The position numbers and the translations under genes were made by a program. A stretch of DNA of 64,000 bases, taken from positions 81,146-145,145 of the forward strand of contig NZ_JASJEU010000019.1 in the NCBI RefSeq assembly GCF_030077735.1, given 5' to 3'. Below are positions 8,791 to 18,506 of the stretch, piece after piece. Source of the DNA: Gordonibacter faecis. Its GTDB lineage: Bacteria > Actinomycetota > Coriobacteriia > Coriobacteriales > Eggerthellaceae. The stretch's first letter is position 1. Each line of letters starts with the position of its first letter. Under the pieces are notes generated by a model that saw only the letters and a program-made list of their open reading frames with translations, made no database searches and was not told the DNA's origin.

Positions 8791-9094
8791 GCGGCACTAT
8801 TTTTTATCGGTATTCGTCAATCATTGGCGAGCTAATAATTAGTATGAATTTTGCTTTGAATTGGGTACAAATGTACGTTAATATATGATATTATACGAGC
8901 ATTCAAAAGAGCCAGTGCGGATGCTTCGGTCTTCTGCGACTTCAGTTGCCCATGCCGATGCCCATAGATGGCGGTGGAGTTCCGCGCCGCCCGTACCACG
9001 TCCGCAAGATCCTCTCAGCAACGGAACGCAGTCCGCTCGCGCTTTGTGGCGCTTTCGCGTTGGCGTAGCTTGCGGACGTTAGAGGAGGCGCACT
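8791..9094. other. AT-rich non-coding stretch upstream of dinD
   Basis: About 300 bases with no supported gene. Bases 8791-8900 are markedly AT-rich (for example 'TAATATATGATATTATA') compared with the GC-rich surroundings, while the rest is normal. The break in composition suggests that dinD and its upstream DNA arrived by transfer. I could not find a clear LexA operator. Confidence 0.5.
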
Positions 9095-9955
9095 ATGGAG
9101 AAAACTGACATTGAGAAGCGTAGAATGACGCTCGATGACCTTGCGCGCATCGACGAGGAAAGTGGCGTTGAGTACTGGTACGCACGCGACATCATGGGGT
9201 TTCTGGGATATACGAAGTGGCAAAACTTCGAGGCTGCTGTTAAAAAGGCAATGATATCCGCAGAAAGCAGCAAAACCGCAGGTGAACACCATTTTGCTGG
9301 CGTCAGTAAAATGGTCGAACTGGGGAGTGGTTCGCAGCGCAAAGTTAAAGATTACAAGCTCACACGCTATGCCTGTTATCTTATTGCGCAGAATGGTGAT
9401 CCGCGTAAAGAAGAGATTGCCTTCGCTCAAAGCTACTTTGCCCTGCAAACGCGGAAGCAAGAACTTATTGAAGAACGCATGGCGGCACTCTCGCGCATTG
9501 ATATTCGTGAGCGGTTGTCGGAGGCCGAGAAGGAGCTTTCGCGCAACATTTATGAGAGAGGCGTGGACGAGCGAGGGTTCGCACGTATCCGCTCAAAGGG
9601 TGATGCGGCGCTATTCGGTGGCAATACAACTGCCGATATGAAGAAACGTCTTGGGGTTCGTGAGACAAAGCCACTCGCTGATCATCTTCCTGCCGTCACG
9701 CTTGCTGCCAAGCAACTCGCCACGGAGATGACGAACCATAATGTGCAAGAAAAAGACCTCCAGGGTGAGCAACCTATTACCGAGGAGCACGTTGATAATA
9801 ACCTTGGCGTGCGCGATCTGTTGGGTCAACGAGGTATCAAGCCTGAAGAATTGCCGCCCGAGGAAGACGTACGCAAGCTTCAGCGTCGTGTTGCAAGTGA
9901 CGAGCGGACGTTGGAGAAATCTTCGAGGGGGTTTCCGGCGACTGAGTCGCTTTGA
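9095..9955 (+). CDS. dinD: DinD-like DNA-damage-inducible protein D
   Basis: 286 residues matching the DinD layout. An N-terminal BRO-N-like domain ('VEYWYARDIMGFLGYTKWQNF' with the later 'YKLTRYACYLIAQNGDPRK') is followed by a helical C-terminal half ('YERGVDERGFARIRSKGD' and 'LGVRETKPLADHLP'). In E. coli, DinD is an SOS-induced inhibitor of RecA strand exchange. The start ATG has a strong AGAGGAGG site. Its last base region overlaps a TTG upstream of priA, so the two genes are adjacent. Codon use is less GC-biased than its neighbours, consistent with acquisition. Confidence 0.85.
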   Translation: MEKTDIEKRRMTLDDLARIDEESGVEYWYARDIMGFLGYTKWQNFEAAVKKAMISAESSKTAGEHHFAGVSKMVELGSGSQRKVKDYKLTRYACYLIAQNGDPRKEEIAFAQSYFALQTRKQELIEERMAALSRIDIRERLSEAEKELSRNIYERGVDERGFARIRSKGDAALFGGNTTADMKKRLGVRETKPLADHLPAVTLAAKQLATEMTNHNVQEKDLQGEQPITEEHVDNNLGVRDLLGQRGIKPEELPPEEDVRKLQRRVASDERTLEKSSRGFPATESL

Positions 9956-9978
9956 GTGGGTGGTATATACTGACGGGT

Positions 9979-12309
9979 ATGAAACTTGCATCGGTTATTC
10001 TAGACATACCTACACAAGCGCTTGATGCGCCCTATACTTATGCGGTGCCTGCAGACGGCGGCGACGGCGACCAGCCTGTTGAGGTAGGGTGCGCGGTGCT
10101 CGTGCCGTTTGGTGGACGGCGCGCGGTTGGGTTTGTTGTGGCGCTGGAAGAGCGCGCTGAGGGGAATTGGCCGGAAGGGCTTGATCCCGCAAAGTTGAAA
10201 GGCATCGTGCGTGCAGTCAGTCGTCCCTACTTTGACGAAGAGGGTGCGGCGTGTGCGCAGTGGCTCTCGGAGCGCTACCTTGCGCCGCTTTCGTCGTGCG
10301 TGCGCCTGTTTACGCCGCCCGGTGGCGTGCCGCGCATGGTGCGCTCGCGCGAGGGGTTCTGGCGGCTTGAAGAGCCGGCTGTCGGTGAAGTCGACGACCG
10401 CTGGGTGATGCCAGGACCGGCGTTTGCGGAGTTCACGCCCCGCAAAAACGCCGTCAAGCAGGCCTCTATTGTGGAGGCGCTGCGTGCCGGCGAACTGCGC
10501 GTAGCCGAGCTCGCTGCTGAGTTTGGTGCGGTGTCGGGCCCTCTGAAGACGCTGGAGAAACAGGGTGTCGTGCGCGTAGAGCGCCGCCGCCGCATGCGTG
10601 GCATGCAGCAGGATGAATCGCAAGGTGAACAGCCCGCTTCCTTTACTCCCAGCGCTAAGCCGCCGCTTACGGCGGGGCAGGCGGCGGCCCTTGCGGCTAT
10701 TGATGCGGCGCGTGAGCGCGCGGCAGGCGAGGTTGTGCTGGTGGATGGCGTGACGGGTTCCGGCAAGACGGAGGTATACCTGCAGGCCATCGAGGCTACG
10801 CTTGCGGCGGGTCGCACGGCATGCGTGCTGGTGCCCGAGATATCACTCACGCCACAGACGGTGGGACGCTTCCGCGGTCGCTTTGGCGATACGGTGGCGG
10901 TCATGCATTCGCGCATGAGTCAGGGCGAACGCTTCGACCAGTGGGACTTCATTCGCAGTGGCCAGGCGCGCGTGGTGGTGGGGGCTCGCAGTGCGCTCTT
11001 TACTCCGCTTGCGAACCTCGGTCTCATTGTCATCGACGAGGAACACGAAGGTTCCTACAAGCAGGACAGTGCGCCGCGCTACCATGCGCGCGACGTGGCC
11101 GTCTGGATGGCGCGTCGTGCGGGGGCGGCTGTGGTGCTGGGTTCGGCGACGCCGTCCATCGAATCGCTGCATGCCTGCGCGAAGGATCCCACCTGGCATC
11201 AGGTGGCGCTCCCCGAGCGCGCGAACGGCAAACCCTTGCCCGAGGTACGCGTGATTGACATGGCGAAAGAATTCTCCAGCGGGTCACGCTCGATGTTCTC
11301 CGGAGCGCTGTCGCGCGCCCTTGCCGAGGAACTCTCGGCGGGACGCAAGGCGGTGCTGTTGCTCAATCAGCGCGGGTTTGCGAAGTTCCTCTTGTGTCGT
11401 GAGTGTGGGTTTGTGCCTGAATGTCCGTCGTGCTCCACCTCGCTCACGTTTCATGAGCGTGGGAACTTCCTCATTTGCCATCATTGCGGTTATCGCATCT
11501 CAGCGCCTGCGGTATGTCCGGAATGCGGCAGCCCCTACCTCAAAAAATTTGGCGCCGGCACCCAGCGCGTGGAGGCGGACTTGCGCGTGCTTTTGGATGA
11601 GACGCCCAGCGTAGGCCCGCAGGTGCCCATCGTGCGCATGGATGCCGACACCACCAGTGGCAAAGGCGCGCACCAGCGGCTACTTGAAGAGTTTGCTGCG
11701 GCTGATGCGGCGGTGCTTCTCGGTACGCAGATGATAGCGAAGGGGCTCGATTTCGAAGACGTGACGCTGGTGGGTGTCATCAACGCCGACACCATGTTGA
11801 AGCTGCCGGATTACCGCGCCGCTGAGCGTACGTTCGCGCTGGTAGAGCAGGTGGCAGGACGCGCCGGGCGCGCGGAGCTGCCGGGGCGTGTGCTCGTGCA
11901 AACCTACGAGGCAGATGCGGCTCCCATTCGCGCCGCGGCCGCTTATGATCGTGCGCTCTTCTTGCGCGATGAACTGCCTAAGCGCAAACTTTTGCGCTAT
12001 CCGCCCTATGTGCGCATGGCAAACGTGCTGGTGTGGGGCGCATCGGAGGAAGCAGTGCGCCACTCGGCTGAGGCGCTGCGCGAAGGCGTGGCCGCTCAGG
12101 TGCGTGACTTTGGCGGCCAGGAGTGGGACGTGCTGCCCGCGTCTCCCTGCGTGTTGGCGAAGCTGCGAGGTACGTATCGCTGGCACTTCGTGGTGAAGTG
12201 CCCCTTGAATGGCAATCTTTCAAGCGTGTTGCTACCCTTTTTCCGCGCGCGCAAACCCGAGCGCGACGTGAACGTAGCGGTGGACGTGGATCCCGACGAC
12301 TTGCTCTAA
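9979..12309 (+). CDS. priA: Primosomal protein N' (replication restart helicase PriA)
   Basis: 776 residues, in order: an N-terminal 3'-DNA-binding domain ('IPTQALDAPYTYAVP'), a winged-helix region, a superfamily 2 helicase core with Walker A 'GVTGSGKTEVY' (about 256-266) and Walker B 'DEEH' (about 352), and a zinc module with paired cysteines between about 472 and 517 ('CRECGFVPECPSC', 'CHHCGYR', 'CPECGS'). Helicase motifs V/VI follow ('GTQMIAKGLDFEDVTLV' and 'QVAGRAGR'). It restarts stalled replication forks. I chose the ATG at 9979, where the conserved region begins; the upstream TTG overlaps dinD. Confidence 0.96.
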   Translation: MKLASVILDIPTQALDAPYTYAVPADGGDGDQPVEVGCAVLVPFGGRRAVGFVVALEERAEGNWPEGLDPAKLKGIVRAVSRPYFDEEGAACAQWLSERYLAPLSSCVRLFTPPGGVPRMVRSREGFWRLEEPAVGEVDDRWVMPGPAFAEFTPRKNAVKQASIVEALRAGELRVAELAAEFGAVSGPLKTLEKQGVVRVERRRRMRGMQQDESQGEQPASFTPSAKPPLTAGQAAALAAIDAARERAAGEVVLVDGVTGSGKTEVYLQAIEATLAAGRTACVLVPEISLTPQTVGRFRGRFGDTVAVMHSRMSQGERFDQWDFIRSGQARVVVGARSALFTPLANLGLIVIDEEHEGSYKQDSAPRYHARDVAVWMARRAGAAVVLGSATPSIESLHACAKDPTWHQVALPERANGKPLPEVRVIDMAKEFSSGSRSMFSGALSRALAEELSAGRKAVLLLNQRGFAKFLLCRECGFVPECPSCSTSLTFHERGNFLICHHCGYRISAPAVCPECGSPYLKKFGAGTQRVEADLRVLLDETPSVGPQVPIVRMDADTTSGKGAHQRLLEEFAAADAAVLLGTQMIAKGLDFEDVTLVGVINADTMLKLPDYRAAERTFALVEQVAGRAGRAELPGRVLVQTYEADAAPIRAAAAYDRALFLRDELPKRKLLRYPPYVRMANVLVWGASEEAVRHSAEALREGVAAQVRDFGGQEWDVLPASPCVLAKLRGTYRWHFVVKCPLNGNLSSVLLPFFRARKPERDVNVAVDVDPDDLL

Positions 12310-12319
12310 GTGCCATTCT

Positions 12320-12390
12320 AGGTTGGACGTAGGGCAGAGCCCTTGCCCTACGGAAAACCTGGGGCAGGTGGGGGCTTTTGTTGTCGCCCC
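12320..12390. repeat. Partial copy of the 1989-2150 extragenic element
   Basis: Contains the same 'CGTAGGGC..AGCCCTTGCCCTACGG' palindrome (about 12328-12352) and the same tail ('CTTTTGTTGT.GCCCCTT') as the element at 1989-2150. It sits between the ends of priA and the convergent carboxypeptidase gene and probably acts as a two-way transcription end. Confidence 0.65.
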
Positions 12391-13896
12391 TTACGACACG
12401 CGCTGTGCGCCAAGGTTGAGCAGTTCACTTTCCGCAACAGTTGGCTGGCCGAACAGTCCGCGGAAGAAGCGGTCGAGCGCAACGCCTGCCGACTCCCACC
12501 AGGTGGGTGGTGCAACGTCTTCCGCGGCGACAAGATCTGCCTCCCACACGGTGGTGTCTTCCTGGTGAAACGACAGATGTCCAACTACGTCGCCCGCATG
12601 CACCTCGCCACTCACCTCGAAAAACTCCACTTCCTGATTAAGACGGCCACCAGCGACCGGCACCTCTATGCTCGCGTTCGTATCATCTACGGTGGCGGCA
12701 AACGTGCAATCCACCCAGTCGGTATGGGCGACCGTTGCCACCAGGGGACGGGTTGTCTGTAGCTCGCCGCTCTGTTGTGTGACGCTATGCGGCGCCGTGA
12801 TCAGCTGATAGCGAATCTTCTCGGGTTCGGCTGCTTCCTCGGGTTTCGGAGCTTCCTCCTCGGGAACCGTATCGCCTGCCTCAAGACTCTCGCGGTTTGC
12901 CAGCACCCAGTCGTAGAGCGCTTGTGAATCAATGAAGCGCTGCGGCTTCGAGGACGATCCCAGCACCACGGCGTAGTATTCATGTCCGTCACCCCTGTTC
13001 ACGGCCGTGGCAACGCACGGCCCTGCGGCCAAGGTGTAGCCGGTTTTTGCCGCACACGTGCCGGGGTAAGATTGCAACAAGGTATCGGTGTTGTGAAGCG
13101 TCAAGACCACCTGGGCACCCCCGCGCTCAACCACGATGTCCACTTGTGAATACGCCACGTTAGTACGCACAAGGTTACTACCCATAGCGGCGCGCAGCAC
13201 GCGCGCCGTGTCCCGGGCGCTGCTGTACTGCCCCTGCGCGAAGCGGTCAAAGTCCAAACCGTGGGGGTTGGTGTAGAGTGTGGCGGTTAACCCAAGTTCG
13301 GCCGCCTTGGCGTTCATTGCGTCGACGAACGCTGCCTCGCATGTGATCGCATCGCCGGAGCGCCCCTGTTCGGCAAGGAGAACCGCCCCCGCGGCTTGAG
13401 CGACGGCACTCGCCGCATCGTTGCCTGAGGCGCACAGCACCGCTTTTAGCGCCGTATCGAAGGTCATCACATCTCCGGACAAAAGCCCCGCGCTCGACTC
13501 TCCCACAGAAGCCGCCTCGGGTGTAACCACAATGGTGGAGGTGGCATCCAGGTGTTCGGCAGCCACCAGCGCTGTCATCAATTTTGTAAGCGAGGCAATC
13601 TGCACGGGCTCGTCGGCCGCACGGCCATACCACAGCGTGCCTTCGTCATCGATGAGGGCGGCGTGCGCTGCGTCGATGTTGGGCAGTCCCTCCGCAGGCA
13701 TTCCACGATCTACCGCCGTTTTCTCTCGCACAACATCGTCGGCATCAACGTAACCCCAGGCGAGCGGTGCGGTAAAAAACAGCAAAAGGAAGGCCAAAGA
13801 CAACGCGATTACCACAACTCCAGCGCGTCTTATGCACGCGAGCGATGCGCCGGGGTGTGAGGCCTGCGGGGCACTGCCGGTACAGAAATGAGTCAT
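12391..13896 (-). CDS. D-alanyl-D-alanine carboxypeptidase (DacF-type, penicillin-binding protein)
   Basis: 501 residues. A signal/anchor helix at about 25-48 is followed by an S11 peptidase domain with all three active-site motifs: SxxK at S102-K105 ('SLTKLM'), SGN at about 157-159 and KTG at about 284-286. A long Glu/Pro-rich linker ('EEEAPKPEEAAEPEK') and a C-terminal beta domain complete it, as in PBP5-type enzymes. It trims the terminal D-Ala from peptidoglycan stem peptides outside the membrane. The gene converges on priA and is divergent from the hybrid kinase, with which it shares a 227-base promoter region. Confidence 0.93.
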   Translation of the reverse strand: MTHFCTGSAPQASHPGASLACIRRAGVVVIALSLAFLLLFFTAPLAWGYVDADDVVREKTAVDRGMPAEGLPNIDAAHAALIDDEGTLWYGRAADEPVQIASLTKLMTALVAAEHLDATSTIVVTPEAASVGESSAGLLSGDVMTFDTALKAVLCASGNDAASAVAQAAGAVLLAEQGRSGDAITCEAAFVDAMNAKAAELGLTATLYTNPHGLDFDRFAQGQYSSARDTARVLRAAMGSNLVRTNVAYSQVDIVVERGGAQVVLTLHNTDTLLQSYPGTCAAKTGYTLAAGPCVATAVNRGDGHEYYAVVLGSSSKPQRFIDSQALYDWVLANRESLEAGDTVPEEEAPKPEEAAEPEKIRYQLITAPHSVTQQSGELQTTRPLVATVAHTDWVDCTFAATVDDTNASIEVPVAGGRLNQEVEFFEVSGEVHAGDVVGHLSFHQEDTTVWEADLVAAEDVAPPTWWESAGVALDRFFRGLFGQPTVAESELLNLGAQRVS

Positions 13897-14123
13897 AACG
13901 CGCTCCTTGTCTTCGTCCGTCGCGCCTTCTCAAGGTGGCGCGGTCGAAGCACTCATCGGTTGTGAGCGGGCGATCCGCAAAAAGGGCGTTTCATACCGTC
14001 GCCCGCACTTTCTCTCGCCGCTGTTAGCGAAATGGTATCGGTTCGTTGCCTCCGGGTAAACCCCGTGGTACCGTGACCGCTTACGAAAATATTCGCCCGA
14101 GCGGTTGGGGAAAGGGGAGAATC

Positions 14124-17027
14124 GTGAAGAAGTTGGCAGCGCGCCTTGGGGGTGTCGTGCTGGCCTTCGCGCTGGCTCTTACCATGCCGTGCGCGGCGTT
14201 GGCTGAAGGTAACGGGTCGGTATCTCCTGAAACGGCATCTCAGGGGGTAGTTTCTGCACCGGAAAAGAGCACCGGGGAGGCGCATATATCGGAACAAGGC
14301 AGCCCATCAGCGGAGCGGCGGGTGGTGCGTGTGGGGTTTCCTCAGGCTGAGGGCTTTGCTATGGTTGATGCGACGGGGCAGCGATCAGGGGTGTTGTACG
14401 ACTGGCTTGTGGAAATAGCCAAGTATACCGGCTGGACTTATGAATTCGTTGACGGCTCCATAAACGACCTCGTGGATCAGGTTGCAACAGGCGAAGTGGA
14501 TATGATGGGTGGTATGTTTATCCGCGAAAGTTATCGCACCGCCTTTGACTACTCGCACTACAGCACGGGTTCAAATCTCTGTCTGCTTATTTGCCCTGAA
14601 GATGACAAAACCATCGCGAACTTCGACGTAAGCACACTCAAAGGTAAAACCATCGGCGTGTTCAAGAGCGCTCGCGAGAAAATTCGCCGTCTGCACAATT
14701 ATTTGGACTTTAACGGGCTGGACTGCACCGTAGTTGAGCTGGAACTAGAGGATTACCAGGACTGTCTCAAAAACGGCACCGTCGATCTTATGCTGGGTAG
14801 CGATGTGGAGGTTCTTGAGGGGTATAAGGTGGTTGCCTCGTTTCCCGGTGAGCCCCATTACGTTGGTGTGGCGAAGGAAAGCGGTCTGCTGGCGCCACTC
14901 GATGATGCCATGACTCAGATTTACGCGGCCGACCCTAGTTTTGCCGAGCGGCTCTACGCGCGTCATTTTCCCAACGCATACGATAGTCCCATTGCCTTTT
15001 CCGATGCTGACCGCGCGTACGTGAATGAGGTAGACGAAGTGCGCGTAGCGGTAGTGGTTGGGCAGTATCCGCTGTATTACGAGCGTGAGGGAGACTATCG
15101 TGGGCTGACGAAGGACGTGTTCGACCTTGTTTCTCAACGGACGGGGCTCACCTTTCGTTTCGTGCATGCTGCCACCTATGAAGATACGTTTGAACTGGTG
15201 AAACGGGGTGAAGCCGATCTTGTGGGCAGCTTCATGGAGGATGAGCGCGCCGCTGCCACGAAAGGCTTTGCGCTTACGGCAGCCTATGCGTCCTTTGATG
15301 ACGTGGTCTTTCGCAGCAAGAGAGCATCGAGTGACGATGGTCATGTGGTGGTTGCGCAGGTTGCGGGTCGCGAGAATCTTGAACCTGCCGGGGCTACCGA
15401 AGGTACTCAGGAAGTTGAAAGCAAGCGCTATCCCACCTTCGTCGCCTGTTTGGAAGCGGTGAATGAGGGGAGTGTCGACTTCACGTGCATGCCGTCGGCC
15501 TTTGCTGAAGCCCTGTTCGCCGACCGCTCGTTTCCAAACGTTGCCCCTGCAACGGCGAACCGCCAGCTGACGTCGTTTTCGGCAGCCCTTCCCGAGCCGG
15601 TGAATTCACAACTCTATTCGGTGCTGAGCAAAGCTGTGAACAGCTTTACCGAAGAGGAGCGCGCCGCGCTCGCGTCGCGCAACTCCGTGCCCCTTGTCAG
15701 TCGCCCCACCTCTCTCAAGTCGTTTGTGGCCGAAAATCCGCTCTTTGGCGTGGGGGTGCTTTTGGTGTTCGCGCTGTTGGCGGGTGCGGTTGCGGTCGTG
15801 GTGGCCACCTCTAAGATGCGCGCGCGTATGATGGAACTCAAATTGACGAAAGCTGAAGAAACCTCGCGCGCGAAATCGGACTTCCTCTCGCGCATGTCCC
15901 ACGAAATTCGCACACCCATGAACGCCATCATAGGATTGTCGAACGTGGCATCGCTCTCTGGAGAGGCGACTCCGTCTGTCAAAGCAGACCTCGAGAAGAT
16001 CAACGCCTCGGCGAAATACCTGTTGTCGTTGGTCAACGATATTCTCGACATGGCGAAAATCGAAAACGAAAAGATGAGTATCAACGCCACTCCCACGCGC
16101 CTCACGTCGCTTGCCGACCAGCTTGAAAGTATGTTCAGCTTCCTCGCGAGTGAGAAGCACCTGCGCTTTGAGGTGTCGTGCCCCGTTGACGATACCGTGG
16201 TTGTAGACGACGTGCGCCTCCAGCAAGTGCTGGCGAACCTACTGTCGAACGCCTTCAAGTTCACGGAAGCGGGCGGCTCCGTGCGCCTTTTCATTGAGGA
16301 AGAGTCGCGCACCGAGGACGCCGTCTGTTTGCGGTTTGTTGTGGAAGATGATGGCACCGGCATTCGTCCGGAGGACGTGGAGCGCATCTTTAAGTCGTTT
16401 GAGCAGGCGGCTGAAAACCATCGCAACGCGCAAGGAACGGGCCTTGGTCTGGCTATTTGCAGCAACCTTGTGCGCCTCATGGGTGGCACGCTTGAGGTGG
16501 AAAGCGTCTTCGGCAAGGGTTCGAAGTTCAGCTTCCGTTTGAACCTTCCCTTGGTCGACGAGCCAGAAGACCAGGGCAGTTGCCTGGCGGAGTGTGCGGG
16601 TGTGGAAACGGGTGAGGCGGAAGCGCAGCCGCTCGCCGGCGTACGCGTGCTGTTGGCCGAGGACAACGATTTGAACGCTGAAATAGCAACCGCGCTTCTG
16701 GATTTGAAGGGTGTCGAGGTGGAACGTGCCTGCGACGGGCGCGAGGCGGTTAACTTGTTCGTTGCCTCGGAGCCCGGGTACTACAACCTTATACTGATGG
16801 ACGTGATGATGCCCGAACTCGATGGGCTGGGCGCGTCCCGCGAGATTCGCGTACTCAACCGCCCGGATGCGCGCGAGGTGCCCATTGTGGCGCTGACTGC
16901 TAACACGTTCCAGGAGGATCGCGACGAGGCCGTAGCCGCCGGCATGAACGGCTTCGTCCCTAAACCCTTCGAAGCCCGCCAACTCTACGAAACCCTCCAG
17001 TCACTCTTACCTCCGAAGCCTGAATAG
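14124..17027 (+). CDS. Hybrid sensor histidine kinase with two periplasmic-binding-protein sensor domains
   Basis: 967 residues. A signal sequence (residues 1-27) is followed by two tandem bacterial solute-binding family 3 domains (about 55-290 and 305-530), a TM helix ('GVLLVFALLAGAVAVVVA') and HisKA with His593 in 'RMSHEIRTPMNAI'. The HATPase comes next ('NLLSNAFKFT', 'GTGLGLAICSN'), then a receiver with Asp893 in 'LMDVMMPELDG' and the conserved Lys in 'FVPKPF'. The architecture is BvgS/EvgS-like: outside ligand binding drives phosphorelay. No separate response regulator is adjacent. The GTG start follows AAGGGGAGA. It lies just upstream of locus A, so its ligand could be related, which is inference. 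Confidence 0.93.
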   Translation: MKKLAARLGGVVLAFALALTMPCAALAEGNGSVSPETASQGVVSAPEKSTGEAHISEQGSPSAERRVVRVGFPQAEGFAMVDATGQRSGVLYDWLVEIAKYTGWTYEFVDGSINDLVDQVATGEVDMMGGMFIRESYRTAFDYSHYSTGSNLCLLICPEDDKTIANFDVSTLKGKTIGVFKSAREKIRRLHNYLDFNGLDCTVVELELEDYQDCLKNGTVDLMLGSDVEVLEGYKVVASFPGEPHYVGVAKESGLLAPLDDAMTQIYAADPSFAERLYARHFPNAYDSPIAFSDADRAYVNEVDEVRVAVVVGQYPLYYEREGDYRGLTKDVFDLVSQRTGLTFRFVHAATYEDTFELVKRGEADLVGSFMEDERAAATKGFALTAAYASFDDVVFRSKRASSDDGHVVVAQVAGRENLEPAGATEGTQEVESKRYPTFVACLEAVNEGSVDFTCMPSAFAEALFADRSFPNVAPATANRQLTSFSAALPEPVNSQLYSVLSKAVNSFTEEERAALASRNSVPLVSRPTSLKSFVAENPLFGVGVLLVFALLAGAVAVVVATSKMRARMMELKLTKAEETSRAKSDFLSRMSHEIRTPMNAIIGLSNVASLSGEATPSVKADLEKINASAKYLLSLVNDILDMAKIENEKMSINATPTRLTSLADQLESMFSFLASEKHLRFEVSCPVDDTVVVDDVRLQQVLANLLSNAFKFTEAGGSVRLFIEEESRTEDAVCLRFVVEDDGTGIRPEDVERIFKSFEQAAENHRNAQGTGLGLAICSNLVRLMGGTLEVESVFGKGSKFSFRLNLPLVDEPEDQGSCLAECAGVETGEAEAQPLAGVRVLLAEDNDLNAEIATALLDLKGVEVERACDGREAVNLFVASEPGYYNLILMDVMMPELDGLGASREIRVLNRPDAREVPIVALTANTFQEDRDEAVAAGMNGFVPKPFEARQLYETLQSLLPPKPE

Positions 17028-17101
17028 GTGGATGGATGGCTCACAGTGCGCTCGTGCGAAGAAGGCTCGTAGTTTAGGCTTTAGCCAGGTCAAAGCTTCC
17101 T

Positions 17102-17160
17102 ACTACGTTTTTTCCGATGACCGTAGTGTTCTAATACGCGCTTTTCCCCGATGACGGGGT
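17102..17160 (+). promoter_or_regulatory. Two hairpins between the kinase gene and locus A
   Basis: The stem 'ACTACG'/'CGTAGT' (17102-17107 with 17122-17127) and the stem 'CCCCG'/'CGGGG' near 17146-17160 each frame the same loop-side word 'CCGATGA'. They could be a weak terminator for the kinase gene or operator half-sites for the LuxR regulator of locus A. The sequence does not decide. Confidence 0.3.
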
Positions 17161-17225
17161 TGGGTGGCGTTCCTATAGTTCCTTGCAGCCGCGGCTTAGT
17201 ACGCATCGAAGCAAGGAGGAAATCT

Positions 17226-18482
17226 ATGGGAGCGAAGAGATCGTCAACGACCGGATGGGTCGTCACGCTGGTGGGCATACTGGCTGCCGTGATGATTGCC
17301 ATCAACATGTTTAAGGTGCCACCCACCATGGGCCTGCTCATGGAGGATTTGGGTATTGGCCCCGCGCTCGGTGGCTGGCTTATGACGGTACCTACCATTA
17401 CCGGTCTTATCCTGGCGCTGCCATCAGGCAGCCTCACCGACAAGTTCGGTCCAAAAAAAGTGGGTTTGTTCGCTATTGTGTCAGCTGTTGTGGGCAGCCT
17501 GATGGGTGCCTTCATGCCGACGATTGAGCTTCTGCTGGTGAGCCGCTTCATTGAGGGGTTAAGCTTCGCGCTTATTGGTGTGGCGGTGCCGGCGCTTATC
17601 TCCATGTGGTTCTCGCCTGAGAAGAGCGGCATGCCCATGGCTATCTGGTCAGGTTGGGTGCCCATCGGAATGCTTGCCATCTTCACGGGTGCAAACTTCT
17701 TCATTGCCGCTGATGATCCGGGTACGTGGACGAATGTGTGGTGGCTTTCGACCGCGCTGCTCGTGGTTGCGGCCGTGCTGTTCTTCATCTTTGTCAAAGC
17801 ACCCGAGGGTTATGCGCCTGAAGATGCGCCGAAGGTTTCAATCATTGAGGGCATGAAGTCACCCGCAACGTGGTTGCTGGCTGTGATTTTCGCCATGTTC
17901 GCGTTCATTATGTATGCCGTGTCAACGTTTGCGCCGACGTATTGCATGCAAGAACTCGGCTTCAGTATTGAGGACTCGAACCTCTACTCAAGCCTGATCA
18001 CTGTTGGCATGATTTTGGGTGTAGTCATCATGAGTCCAGTGCTCAACAAAGTTGTCAAGCTGAAGAGTCGCTTGTGGCTTTTGGTGGTTTCGATGATTCT
18101 CACGGCGCTCATTGCCATTCTGGCGTTCAACGTTCCGCCAAGCATGACGGTGGCTGTAATGCTGATTACGGGTATCGTGCTCCAACTTGTGCCGGCTGTG
18201 GTCTGGCCTATCGGCCCGGTAGCTGCTGTGGCCCCCATGTACATTGGCACCACGTTCGGCGTAATCGCTCTCGGCCGTTCTATCGGCGGTTTTGGTAACG
18301 CTTCCATTGGTACGCTCATTGAGACGTCGGGATGGGGTGCAGCCATCATGGTGCTCGTTGGCATCGGCGTAATTGGTGTGGTTGCGTGTCTGGCGCTGTT
18401 CAAGTTCATGAAAGAAGACCCGGCTGAGGCCGCCACTGATGCTCCACAAACAGAGGCTGGCGCAGCTGCGTCCGATAAGTAA
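17226..18482 (+). CDS. MFS transporter of locus A
   Basis: 418 residues with 12 predicted TM helices. The MFS loop 2-3 signature is visible as 'GSLTDKFGPKKVGLF' (about residues 76-90), with related sequence between TM8 and TM9. The ATG at 17226 has a strong AGGAGGAAA site. It is the first gene of a tight co-directional run to the Mo enzyme (24-base gap), Fe-S protein, 87-aa protein and regulator, so it very likely moves that enzyme's substrate or product across the cytoplasmic membrane. The substrate cannot be read from sequence; a small carboxylate or phenolic compound is my inference. Confidence 0.9.
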   Translation: MGAKRSSTTGWVVTLVGILAAVMIAINMFKVPPTMGLLMEDLGIGPALGGWLMTVPTITGLILALPSGSLTDKFGPKKVGLFAIVSAVVGSLMGAFMPTIELLLVSRFIEGLSFALIGVAVPALISMWFSPEKSGMPMAIWSGWVPIGMLAIFTGANFFIAADDPGTWTNVWWLSTALLVVAAVLFFIFVKAPEGYAPEDAPKVSIIEGMKSPATWLLAVIFAMFAFIMYAVSTFAPTYCMQELGFSIEDSNLYSSLITVGMILGVVIMSPVLNKVVKLKSRLWLLVVSMILTALIAILAFNVPPSMTVAVMLITGIVLQLVPAVVWPIGPVAAVAPMYIGTTFGVIALGRSIGGFGNASIGTLIETSGWGAAIMVLVGIGVIGVVACLALFKFMKEDPAEAATDAPQTEAGAAASDK

Positions 18483-18506
18483 GCAACACGACGAGAGGAG
18501 GATGGA

